Positions 47,801-55,056 of a stretch of 64,000 bases of DNA are shown one piece after another. The stretch comes from Georgenia faecalis. GTDB lineage: Bacteria > Actinomycetota > Actinomycetes > Actinomycetales > Actinomycetaceae. Each line of letters starts with the position of its first letter. Positions within the stretch are counted from its first letter, which is position 1. Under the pieces are notes generated by a model, which saw only the letters and a list, made by a program, of their open reading frames with translations, was not told the origin of the DNA and made no database searches. Location of the stretch: positions 2,852,001 to 2,916,000 of the forward strand of contig NZ_CP033325.1 in assembly GCF_003710105.1 (NCBI RefSeq), in the 5' to 3' direction. Made by a program: the position numbers and the translations under genes.

Positions 47801-49095
47801 CCGTAGCTGGGGTCGGCATACTTCGGCCCGAGCTGCTCCGCGGCGTCCGGGTTGACGCGGATGACGTCCTCCTCCGCGGTGATGCCGGAGTCCGGGAGGT
47901 CCGCGAAGATGCGGTAACCGGGGCCCGTCGTCGCGTCGAAGAGGGTGCGCTTGGCGCTGCGCCCCACGTCGATCATCCGGTAGTCCGTGATGGTGACGTC
48001 GTCGCCGACCTCGTTGACGGAGAAGCCGACCGAGCCGAGGTGGGGGAACGTGTTGTAGTTGTTCCCCGCGACGAACGAGTGGACCCCCTCGGCATTGATG
48101 GTCGAGTTGGGCGAGACGTTGAGGTTGTTCGTCGCTGCCGGCCTGTTCGGGCTCACGGTCATGGTGTCGGCGGTGAATCCCGCGAGGGTGACGCCGTCGA
48201 TCGTGTAGGTCATGTTGCTGGCGTTCGCCTGGATCCGCAGGGTGTGCTGCTCGTCGGTGTTCTCCGGCGTGAACAGGGTCCTCACGCCAGCCTCGCTGCT
48301 GTCCACGAGCCTCACCGACTTGTACGGGTGGACGTTCGGGTCGCCGTCGGCGTCGTCGGTCGCGTGGTAGCCCTTGCGGTAGAGGTTGACGACGCCGCCG
48401 GTGTTGGTCTCGTCGTCGCTCACGCCGGACAGGTCCAGCTCGAGGCGGATGAAGTTCTCCCCGCCCGGGCCGCCGTAGACGTTGCGGAAGTCGCTCGTGA
48501 AGCGGGGGTCGTCGGCACCGAAGATGAACGAGACGTTGTCGCCGCTGGCGATGGTGAAGTCGGCGTTGATGTCGAAGAGGAGGGCCGTCTCGGCGTCGAG
48601 CGTGGTCGCCTCGCTCCCGATCCACTGCGCGCCGTCCCAGGCGCCGATCGTGGCGTCCATCAACCCGGTCGAGAAGGTGGAGACCTCGGAGACCGACTCG
48701 ACGCCACGGTTGTCGACCGTGGTCACGCGCCACCAGTAGTCGCGCTCGGGGCGCAGCTCCTGGGCCTGCCCCGTGCCGCCGTACGTGATGTCGGTCGACT
48801 CGTCCGAGGCGACCGTGCCGCTGTCCCAGACGACCTCGTCGAACGCCGGGTCGGCCGACACCTCGACCCGGTAGCTCACCTGCTTCGCCCCGATGACGTT
48901 GGAGTCCATCGTCCACGTGAAGATCGGCGCGGTGTCATCGATCCCCATCGGGGCATCCTGGTGGTTCACCTGCTGGCCGACGACCGCCACGTGCGGCTGG
49001 GTCGCCGCGGCCGCCGGGACGGACGCCCCGGTCCACAGCAACGTCATCGCCAGGCCCAGCCCCGCCACGCGGTTGCGGCTTGCGTTCTTCTTCAT
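44842..49095 (-). CDS. Secreted, sortase-anchored GH78 alpha-L-rhamnosidase
   Basis: A 1,417-aa enzyme predicted to cleave terminal alpha-L-rhamnose at the cell surface. Signal peptide at residues 1-31 (ends SVPAAAA). An Fn3-like N-domain follows, then a beta-rich insert with lectin-like look (about 155-390). The rhamnosidase N-domains start about residue 440 and the (alpha/alpha)6 barrel spans ~790-1230. The general-acid Glu is in NERMGWTGD (near 835; the common form is DER), the base Glu is in SMWELWNAY (near 1160), and NSQNHFALGASQAWMYE is typical of GH78. A Pro/Thr/Asp linker with TDGP repeats precedes LPWTG (1381-1385), a membrane helix and RRRSQAAR. Confidence 0.88.
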   Translation of the reverse strand: MKKNASRNRVAGLGLAMTLLWTGASVPAAAATQPHVAVVGQQVNHQDAPMGIDDTAPIFTWTMDSNVIGAKQVSYRVEVSADPAFDEVVWDSGTVASDESTDITYGGTGQAQELRPERDYWWRVTTVDNRGVESVSEVSTFSTGLMDATIGAWDGAQWIGSEATTLDAETALLFDINADFTIASGDNVSFIFGADDPRFTSDFRNVYGGPGGENFIRLELDLSGVSDDETNTGGVVNLYRKGYHATDDADGDPNVHPYKSVRLVDSSEAGVRTLFTPENTDEQHTLRIQANASNMTYTIDGVTLAGFTADTMTVSPNRPAATNNLNVSPNSTINAEGVHSFVAGNNYNTFPHLGSVGFSVNEVGDDVTITDYRMIDVGRSAKRTLFDATTGPGYRIFADLPDSGITAEEDVIRVNPDAAEQLGPKYADPSYGAQTQLRTQFRTDPAKDIAKARMYVTAQGAYEMFINGERMSEDYLNPGMSTFAKTLNYHTYDVTDMLSNGTNAVGALLGPGFWTGYMTFTPANYNTFGDSEALLAKLVITYADGSTETIVTDPATWRSFNDGPHRYADNFQGVRYDANKEADVTGWTTTGYEPSLLARWSTPDVIAMREGLNPEIVARQDKPIREAERLTAMRVLDTHSDDDLTWTYDMGANMVGVPSVTIPAGTLQQGDEVIFRHAETIYPGNSDSPNMTFPGLDPRVYDPTPYSDLYGPEGSYRPGVAGRVLSDTYRAALNTDVYVASAADADRDVVITPNFTFRGYQYIEITVPGRTEPLPLENVEGIVLASIDVPEGRYEATTSDDNYTGALATQFFRNVQRSQLGNFFSLPTDTPARNERMGWTGDLQAYARAATYNSLDTQAFLRQWMVALRDAQGVNGGIGDTVPIISLTGDRGDALPQSPTWEGAVVQAPWQVYTQYGDTRIVRENFSTIKDWLEGHHDAGPLHADYPGLSSLTSGHADHISMDNNTGPHMVNQAMYLYYLEVSAEMADIVGDTAYADTLRQRFADGKESFNRLYVDPQTGFTLNATPGAELLSGRTLQDSQASYATPLALGLFSDEMTVQGGDHAGMTYREFATMRLAELIADPSQSNNGNGPRPGTGLFSGGQASNKPYTITTGFNATPNILPALTRNGDIETAYRLFSSDEYTSWLYPVTLGATSMWELWNAYERGLGIGGQSSMNSQNHFALGASQAWMYEYQLGITSDGAKGYRDFVLQPVPGGTFTSVAGSMTSSYGLIESAWQASDGEIASYATTVPANTTATLYLPTSTAVSEFVEVPGVSFEGMAERNGLTTAMFRLGAGGYEFEVDGATVTATVDSAYVVPGEEPTPDPTVDPTGEPTDGPTDGPTDGPTGPGTAPTDGATAPGTDPSTPPASGGGGAGGDLPWTGASLAPLLAVALLLAVGGAVSAVVVRRRSQAAR
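45049..45084. repeat. 12-bp tandem repeat coding the TDGP linker
   Basis: Three near-identical 12-bp units (ggtcgggccgtc, then cgtcgggccgtc twice) inside the rhamnosidase gene. They encode repeated Gly-Pro-Thr-Asp in the cell-wall linker. Such units can vary in number between strains. Confidence 0.8.
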
Positions 49096-49534
49096 GTCTG
49101 CCTCGATTGCTCGGTGACGTCAACGCCACTGTTGACCTGAGGCGCGCCTTCGAGCGGCCCCCCGGAACCATCGAACGCTCGCGCCGAGCAACGCCGGCCG
49201 CCCCTCGCGTCTTCGCCGAGGAAGGCGAGACGGGCGCCCTGCTGTCCTGTCGCCGTCGAAGGACTATCCGTCACTCCGCGCTGCACCGACTGAAGCGTTT
49301 CAAGGACGCTATCAGCGGCCATGCCCGCCCATCAATAGCCTGATGGATAGACCCGCCGACGTGGTGGGCCCAGACCGCCCGCACGTCGCCACCGCTGCCG
49401 AGAGCCCGCGGGCCATCGGGCCCACGGGGCCTCGCGTGGTCGCACAGCACCGGCGACTCGGGTTGCGGTTGGTCTGGGGCTGTCGGGCAGGGGGCGTGTA
49501 CCGGCTGGGGACTGCCCACCGACCGGTTCGAGAG
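49096..49534. other. 439-nt non-coding stretch upstream of the rhamnosidase
   Basis: It contains the operator-like palindrome at 49291-49302 and presumably the rhamnosidase promoter. No -10/-35 pair is convincing; TTGAAA at 49298-49303 overlaps the palindrome and could be a -35. The part 49310-49534 shows no gene or repeat I can name. Confidence 0.5.
49291..49302. promoter_or_regulatory. LacI-family operator-like palindrome
   Basis: TGAAGCGTTTCA, a near-perfect palindrome with a central CG, the usual form of LacI/GalR-family operators. It lies 195 bp before the rhamnosidase start, and TTGAAA overlaps it on the gene's strand. The matching regulator is not in the window. Confidence 0.55.
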
Positions 49535-50086
49535 TCACCGGTGTATCCGCTGCACAATCCGGTAGCGGACGATGCGCTGGATCATCATCGGGTACCCGTG
49601 AAAGACAAGGCCCACCATGACGATCTGCGCGGCTCCTACGAATTGCTGAGCGAGGATGGCCGTTGCCGCCAGCACTAGGGTCGCAGCTCCACCGATAGCG
49701 TGACCGGTCTCGGACAGCTGCGTTCCTCGCGCCAGCCGTTCCAGGCGTGTGCTTCCTGGTCCTTGCTCGCGCATGCTGGCGATGGCACGGTTCCAGCCCA
49801 CCCGGCCCAGCAGACGGCGCAGTGCCTGCGCACCGACCAGCGCATAGATGCGTGGCTCCGCGCTGGCGACTGTGTAGCGGCGGTGCAGGGTATCGACGAG
49901 CAGCGGCCCTGCCAGCAGGCCGAGGAACGTGAACCCCCCTTGTACGGTGAGTGCATAGACGAGGTGGTCGGGGCCGATGAAGGACCAACCAGCAACCGCC
50001 AAGGTCGTCGCAAGAGCGACGCCGATAACGGCCGCAGCAATCGGATGCTCGGGCCTCTCGCGCATGCGCTCACCGTGGCCTGACAC
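49535..50086 (-). CDS. Small membrane protein resembling the CrtO acyltransferase family
   Basis: A 183-aa protein with about four membrane helices (near residues 18-34, 40-60, 130-146, 150-166). The middle holds ALRRLLGRVGWNRAIASMR, and the C-terminus GLVFHGYPMMIQRIVRYRI recalls the N-x-Y-P...QRYNR ending of the glycosyl-4,4'-diaponeurosporenoate acyltransferase (CrtO) family. No carotenoid gene is nearby, so function is open. I chose the GTG at 50084-50086 because TAGTCT lies exactly 7 nt upstream; the ATG at 50063-50065 is the alternative. Confidence 0.65.
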   Translation of the reverse strand: MSGHGERMRERPEHPIAAAVIGVALATTLAVAGWSFIGPDHLVYALTVQGGFTFLGLLAGPLLVDTLHRRYTVASAEPRIYALVGAQALRRLLGRVGWNRAIASMREQGPGSTRLERLARGTQLSETGHAIGGAATLVLAATAILAQQFVGAAQIVMVGLVFHGYPMMIQRIVRYRIVQRIHR

Positions 50087-50133
50087 GATCCCCAGACTAG
50101 TGAAGGGCTCAGCGGCGCGGCGCCCCGGGCGGC

Positions 50134-51000
50134 TCAGCGATAGCCGGCCATCGCCTCGAGGCGCGCGATCCGCTCCCCCATCGGCGGGTGGGTGGCGAAC
50201 ATCTTCGCCACGCCGGCCCCCCGGAACGGGTTGGCGATCATCATGTGGGAGACGCTCTCCAGTCGCGGCGAGGGCTGCAGGGGGCGCGCGGCGGTGCCCC
50301 GGTCGAGCTTGGCCAGCGCGGACGCCAGGGCCATGGGGTCGCCGGTGAGCTGGGCGCCGTCCTCGTCGGCGTCGAACTCGCGGGTCCGGGAGATCGACAG
50401 CTGGATGAGCGTCGCCGCCAACGGCGCGAGCAGCGCCATGGCGAGCATCGCCAGCGGGTTGCCGCCCCGGTCCCGCCCGCCGCCGAAGAACAGCAGGAAC
50501 TGGGCGATCGAGGTGATGATCCCGGCGAAGGCCGCGGCCACCGAGGACGTGAGGATGTCGCGGTTGTACACGTGCATGAGCTCGTGCCCGAGGACACCCC
50601 GCAGCTCGCGCTCGTCGAGGATCGAGAGGATGCCGGCCGTGCAGCACACGGCGGCGTTCGCCGGGTTGCGGCCGGTCGCGAAGGCGTTGGGCTGCGCCGT
50701 CGGGGAGATGTACAGCCGCGGCATGGGCTGGCGGGCGGCCGTGGAGAGCTCGCGGACGATCCGGTACATCACTGGCGCCTCGGCCTCGGAGACCGGGCGG
50801 GCGCCCATGGCGCGGATCGCCAGCTTGTCGGAGTTCCAGTAGCTGTAGAAGGTCGAGACCAGCCCGAGGACGGCGAACACCCAGATGAACCCGGGCGAGC
50901 CCGTGCCGTCCGCGATGACCGCCCCGAGCCCCAGCAGGACAGCCCAGAGCACGCCGAAGAGCGCCGCCGTCTTCACGCCGTTGAAGTGGCGATGCCCCAT
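50134..51000 (-). CDS. htpX: Membrane protease HtpX homologue
   Basis: An M48 zinc metalloprotease (288 aa) for quality control of membrane proteins. Two N-terminal helices (about residues 10-30 and 36-54), catalytic GHELMHVYNRD (HExxH near 141-145) and the third ligand Glu in SRTREFDADEDGA. Further helices lie near 155-172 and 182-200. It begins 2 nt after the fprA stop, so they form one unit. Confidence 0.96.
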   Translation of the reverse strand: MGHRHFNGVKTAALFGVLWAVLLGLGAVIADGTGSPGFIWVFAVLGLVSTFYSYWNSDKLAIRAMGARPVSEAEAPVMYRIVRELSTAARQPMPRLYISPTAQPNAFATGRNPANAAVCCTAGILSILDERELRGVLGHELMHVYNRDILTSSVAAAFAGIITSIAQFLLFFGGGRDRGGNPLAMLAMALLAPLAATLIQLSISRTREFDADEDGAQLTGDPMALASALAKLDRGTAARPLQPSPRLESVSHMMIANPFRGAGVAKMFATHPPMGERIARLEAMAGYR

Positions 51001-51002
51001 GG

Positions 51003-52376
51003 TCAGACCTCCTGTCGAGAGACCGCCGTCATCGTCTCGCGGGACACGACCTTGATGCGCTCGCGCCCCTCGGCCTCACCGAGGGAACGCTCGTAGGCGT
51101 CGAGCAGTTCCCACCCGGCCCACGTGGTGTACCGCACCCCGCGCTCCTCCAGCCGGGCGAGGAGGCCCTCGTGGCCGGCGTCGGGCGCGGAGGCCGTGAG
51201 GAGGCCCGCCTCGGCGTCCTGGACCAGGTGGGCGATGGTCTGCTGGGCGTCGGACTTCGTCGAGCCGATGAGCCCCACGGGGCCGCGCTTGATCCAGCCG
51301 GTGACGTACACGCCGGTGAGGACCTCGCCGCGGTCGAGGACGCGCCCCTCCTCGTTGGGCACGACGCCGCCGGTGGCGTCGAAGGGCAGCCCGGGCATCG
51401 GCGAGCCGAAGTAGCCCACCGCGCGGTAGACCGCCTGCACGGGGGTGTCGACCAGCTCGCCCGTGCCGCGCACGGTGCCGTCACCGGTGAGCTCGGTGCG
51501 CTCGGTCCGCACGCCGGCGACGTGACCGTCGCCGTCGGCGAGGATCTCCACCGGGCGGTGGAGGAAGTGCAGGTGGATGCGCCGGGAGGCGGTGAGCTCC
51601 TCCGGCTCGCGCAGCGTCCAGTCGGTGAGGGTCTTGACGACCTGCTTGGTCTGGTTGGAGGACCGGATCGCCTCCATGGAACCCTCGTCGAACTCGAAGT
51701 CCTCGGGGTAGACGATGACGTCGACGTCGGGGACGTGGCCGAGCTCGCGCAGCTCCAGCGGCGTGAACTTCACCTGGGCGGGGCCACGGCGGCCGAAGAC
51801 GTGGACGTCGGTGACCCGGTTCGCGCGCAGGCCCTCGACGACGTTCGCGGGGATCTCCGTGGGCAGGAGGTCCTCGACGTGCTTGGCGAGGATCCGCGCG
51901 ACGTCGAGCGCGACGTTGCCGACGCCGAGGACGGCGACCTGCTCCGCCTCGAGCGGCCAGGTGGCCGGCGCGTCCGGGTGCCCGTCGTACCAGGAGACGA
52001 AGTCCGCGGCGCCGTAGGCCTCGGGCAGGTCCGCCCCGGGGATGGGCAGCGGCGCGTCCTGGTCGGCGCCGGTGGCGACGATGACGGCGTCGTAGCGCTC
52101 GCGCAGCTCCTCGAGCGTGACGTCGGTGCCGACGTCGACGTTGCCCACGAGGGAGATGTCGCCGCGGGAGAGCACCTTGTGGAGCGCGACGATGATCTGC
52201 TTGATCCGCGGGTGGTCCGGGGCGACGCCGTAACGCACCAGCCCGAACGGGGCGGGCAGCCGCTCGAGGAGGTCGATGCGCACGTCCAGACCGGTCTTCG
52301 TCAGGATGTCGGCGGCATAGATGCCGGCGGGGCCGGCCCCGATGATCGCCACGGAGAGCGGGCGGGAGCTGCTCAC
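51003..52376 (-). CDS. fprA: Ferredoxin/flavodoxin-NADP+ reductase (FprA type)
   Basis: A 457-aa adrenodoxin-reductase-like flavoprotein that passes electrons between NADPH and ferredoxin. FAD motif VAIIGAGPAGIYAADIL (residues 9-25), YGVAPDHPRIK, and NADPH motif VLGVGNVALDVARIL (near 150-165) with FGRRGPAQVKFTP. The C-terminal GWIKRGPVGLIGSTKSDA is diagnostic. GTG start with GAGAGG upstream. Its partner ferredoxin is not in view. Confidence 0.95.
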   Translation of the reverse strand: MSSSRPLSVAIIGAGPAGIYAADILTKTGLDVRIDLLERLPAPFGLVRYGVAPDHPRIKQIIVALHKVLSRGDISLVGNVDVGTDVTLEELRERYDAVIVATGADQDAPLPIPGADLPEAYGAADFVSWYDGHPDAPATWPLEAEQVAVLGVGNVALDVARILAKHVEDLLPTEIPANVVEGLRANRVTDVHVFGRRGPAQVKFTPLELRELGHVPDVDVIVYPEDFEFDEGSMEAIRSSNQTKQVVKTLTDWTLREPEELTASRRIHLHFLHRPVEILADGDGHVAGVRTERTELTGDGTVRGTGELVDTPVQAVYRAVGYFGSPMPGLPFDATGGVVPNEEGRVLDRGEVLTGVYVTGWIKRGPVGLIGSTKSDAQQTIAHLVQDAEAGLLTASAPDAGHEGLLARLEERGVRYTTWAGWELLDAYERSLGEAEGRERIKVVSRETMTAVSRQEV

Positions 52377-52431
52377 GGATGCCTCTCGTCGTCGGACGGG
52401 CGCGCACGGCCCGGGGTCAAGTCCGCCGTCC

Positions 52432-52455
52432 AGTCTAGGCGGCGCGCCGCACCGG
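52432..52455 (-). promoter_or_regulatory. Candidate fprA-htpX promoter -10
   Basis: Minus strand TAGACT (52432-52437), about 55 nt before the fprA start. A GGGACC lies 18 nt further upstream as a weak -35. It stands in the 113-nt gap after the polyprenyl synthase stop. Confidence 0.35.
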
Positions 52456-52489
52456 GGTCCCGGGGCGGGGTGGGACGCACCTCACACGC

Positions 52490-53494
52490 TCAGGCGAGGC
52501 GGTCGACCATGACGCCCGCGAACGACACGAGCGCGTCCTTGGTGCGCCCGTCCGGCAGCGGGGCCAGCTCGGCGACGGCGTCGTGCGCCCACCGGGTGGC
52601 GAGCTCACGCGCCTCGACGACCACCTCGTGGTCGCGCAGCTCGGCGACGACCCGGCCGAGCGCGGCGTCGGAGCGCAGGTCCTCCCCCAGCCGGGCAAGG
52701 ACCTCGGCGCCATGGGCGTCGAGGCGCCCCTGCTCCGCGCGGCGGCGCAGGAGCAGCACCGGCATGGTGGCGACGCCCTCGCGCAGGTCGGTGCCGGGCG
52801 TCTTGCCGGTGGCCTCCGCGTCGGAGGCCAGGTCGATGACGTCGTCGGCGAGCTGGAACGCCACGCCCACCTTCTCGCCGTACCGCTCGAGGACGGTCGC
52901 GACCTCCGCGCCCGCGCCCGAGAACGTCGCGCCGTAGCGCGCCGAGGTGGCGATGAGCGAGCCGGTCTTGTCGGCGAGGACCCCGAGGTAGTGCTCGATG
53001 GGGTCCTGGCCCTCGGCGGGGCCGAGGGTCTCGTGGAGCTGGCCGAGGCACAGCCGCTCGAAGGTCTCCGCGTGGACCCGCACGGCGTCGGCCCCGAGGG
53101 AGGCGACGAGCTGCGAGGCGCGGGCGAAGAGCAGGTCGCCGGTGAGGATGGCGACGGAGTTGCCCCAGACCTCGTGGGCGCTGGGCGCCCCCCGCCGCAG
53201 CGGCGCGGAGTCCATGACGTCGTCGTGGTAGAGCGTGGCGAGGTGGGTGAGCTCGACGGCGACCGCCGCCCGGAGCACCTCCTCGCGCGCGCCGTCGCCG
53301 AACTGGGCGGCGAGCAGCGTGAGGACGGGGCGCATGCGCTTGCCGCCCGCGGCGGCGAGGTGCTTCGAGGGTCCGTCGACCAGCGCGTCGGCGCCGGTGA
53401 CCGCGGCGCGCAGGCGGTCCTCGACCTCCGCGAGCCGGGGCAGGAGCGCCTCGGCCAGCTCGGGGTCGTCGATGGGCATGGTGGCGGAGGTCAT
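52490..53494 (-). CDS. Long-chain polyprenyl diphosphate synthase
   Basis: A 334-aa trans-prenyltransferase. First Asp-rich motif DDVMD at 91-95 (LYHDDVMDSAPLRRG) and second DDVID at about 218-222, both intact. The residues before the first motif (ELTHLATLYH) are small-side-chain types expected of C30-C45 chain makers. Its overlap with nuoN (ATGA) suggests that it supplies the menaquinone tail for the adjacent NADH dehydrogenase. Product length cannot be fixed from sequence alone. Confidence 0.93.
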   Translation of the reverse strand: MTSATMPIDDPELAEALLPRLAEVEDRLRAAVTGADALVDGPSKHLAAAGGKRMRPVLTLLAAQFGDGAREEVLRAAVAVELTHLATLYHDDVMDSAPLRRGAPSAHEVWGNSVAILTGDLLFARASQLVASLGADAVRVHAETFERLCLGQLHETLGPAEGQDPIEHYLGVLADKTGSLIATSARYGATFSGAGAEVATVLERYGEKVGVAFQLADDVIDLASDAEATGKTPGTDLREGVATMPVLLLRRRAEQGRLDAHGAEVLARLGEDLRSDAALGRVVAELRDHEVVVEARELATRWAHDAVAELAPLPDGRTKDALVSFAGVMVDRLA

Positions 53495-55056
53495 GGCAGG
53501 AACACCGCAGCCTGGCCGACGAGGTCGAGGACGGGCCCGGGGAAGACGCCCAGGGCCAGGGTGCCGAGCGCGCAGATGCCCACGGCCACCGCGGTGAGGC
53601 CCTCGGAGCGCACCACCGCGGTGCTCTCCCCGTCCGGCTCGGTGAAGAACATGAGGACGATGAGGCGGACGTAGAAGAACGCCGCCGCGGCGCTGGCGAG
53701 GACGGCGATGACCACGAGGACCGTGGCGCCGCCGTCGACGGCCGCGGAGAACACGGCGAACTTGCCGATGAAGCCCGCGGTGAGCGGGATGCCCGCGAAG
53801 GAGAGGAGGAACAGCGCCATGGCGGCGGCGACGGCGGGGTGCCGGCGTCCCAGCCCGGCCCACTGCGACAGGTGGGTCGCCTCGCCGGTGACCGTGCCGT
53901 CCGCCGAGCGCTCGCGCACGAGGGTGACGACGCCGAAGGCGCCGATGGTGGCCAGGCCGTAGGCGAGGAGGTAGAAGAGCGTGGCGGGGATGCCCTGCTC
54001 GTCGAGGGCGATGACGCCGAGCAGGACGAACCCGGCGTGCGCGATCGAGGAGTACGCGAGCATCCGCTTGACGTCGCTCTGGACGATGGCGATGACCGTG
54101 CCGACCACCATGGTGAGGATGGCGATCCCCCACAGCAGCGGCTCGAGGTCCCACTCCAGGCCGGGCACGACGACGTACGCGAACCGCAGCAGCGCGCCGA
54201 AGGCGGCCACCTTGGTGCACGCGGCCATGAAGCCGGTGATCGGCGTCGGGGCGCCCTGGTAGACGTCGGGCGTCCAGGCGTGGAAGGGCACGGCGCCGAC
54301 CTTGAAGAGCAGGCCGACGAGGACGAGGACGGTACCGGCGAGGAGGAAGCCGTCCATGCCGACCATCGCGGGCACCGCTTGGGCGATGCCGGACAGGCGC
54401 ACGGTGCCGGAGAACCCGTAGAGCAGCGCGACGCCCATGATGAAGAACGCCGAGGCGAAGGAGCCGAGGAGGAAGTACTTGAGCGACGCCTCCTGGGAGA
54501 GGAGGCGACGGCGCCGGGCTAGGCCGGTGAGCAGGTACAGCGGCAGGGAGAGCACCTCGAGCGCGATGAACATCGTCAGCAGGTCACCGGCGGCGGGGAA
54601 GACGAGCATGCCGGTGAGGGCGAACAGGACGAGCGGGAAGACCTCGGACTGCGTGCGGCCCGCGCGGGTGGCGTCGGCCTCCTCCACGCTGCCCGGGCGC
54701 GCGGCGCCCTGCGCCGCGAACGCGTCCTCGCCCCACTCGGAGCGGTCGGCGACGACGAGGATCCCCACGAAGGACAGCACGGCGAGGATCCCCTGGGCGA
54801 GGAGCGCGGGGCCGTCCTCGATGATCGCGCCGGCGACGACCTCCTGCGGGCCGGTCTCGGCGACGACCGTCCAGCGCCAGACCACGGCGATGAGCGCCGC
54901 GGCCGTGGCGAGGAGGGAGAGGACCACCTGCGTGGCCCGGCGCGCCCCCCGGGGCACGAAGGCCTCGACGAGCACGCCGAGGACCGCGGCCCCCAGGACG
55001 ATGAGGACGGGCGTCAGCGCCGCCCAGTCGATGACCGGCTCGACGAACCCGTTCAC
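53491..55056 (-). CDS. nuoN: NADH-quinone oxidoreductase subunit N
   Basis: A Mrp-type antiporter-like membrane subunit (521 aa, ~14 helices) of complex I. The conserved proton-path Lys/His elements are in TGLARRRRLLSQEASLKYFLLGSFAS and KVGAVPFHAWTPDVYQGAPTPITGF (about residues 247-271). It overlaps nuoM and the prenyl synthase by 4 nt each. A hydrophilic ~40-residue stretch near 118-140 is typical of actinobacteria. Confidence 0.97.
   Translation of the reverse strand: MNGFVEPVIDWAALTPVLIVLGAAVLGVLVEAFVPRGARRATQVVLSLLATAAALIAVVWRWTVVAETGPQEVVAGAIIEDGPALLAQGILAVLSFVGILVVADRSEWGEDAFAAQGAARPGSVEEADATRAGRTQSEVFPLVLFALTGMLVFPAAGDLLTMFIALEVLSLPLYLLTGLARRRRLLSQEASLKYFLLGSFASAFFIMGVALLYGFSGTVRLSGIAQAVPAMVGMDGFLLAGTVLVLVGLLFKVGAVPFHAWTPDVYQGAPTPITGFMAACTKVAAFGALLRFAYVVVPGLEWDLEPLLWGIAILTMVVGTVIAIVQSDVKRMLAYSSIAHAGFVLLGVIALDEQGIPATLFYLLAYGLATIGAFGVVTLVRERSADGTVTGEATHLSQWAGLGRRHPAVAAAMALFLLSFAGIPLTAGFIGKFAVFSAAVDGGATVLVVIAVLASAAAAFFYVRLIVLMFFTEPDGESTAVVRSEGLTAVAVGICALGTLALGVFPGPVLDLVGQAAVFLP

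Noticed and set aside
45550-49140. Plus-strand open frame of 1,196 codons opposite the rhamnosidase
   Set aside because: Shadow composition; the minus-strand frame has a signal peptide, catalytic motifs and a cell-wall anchor.
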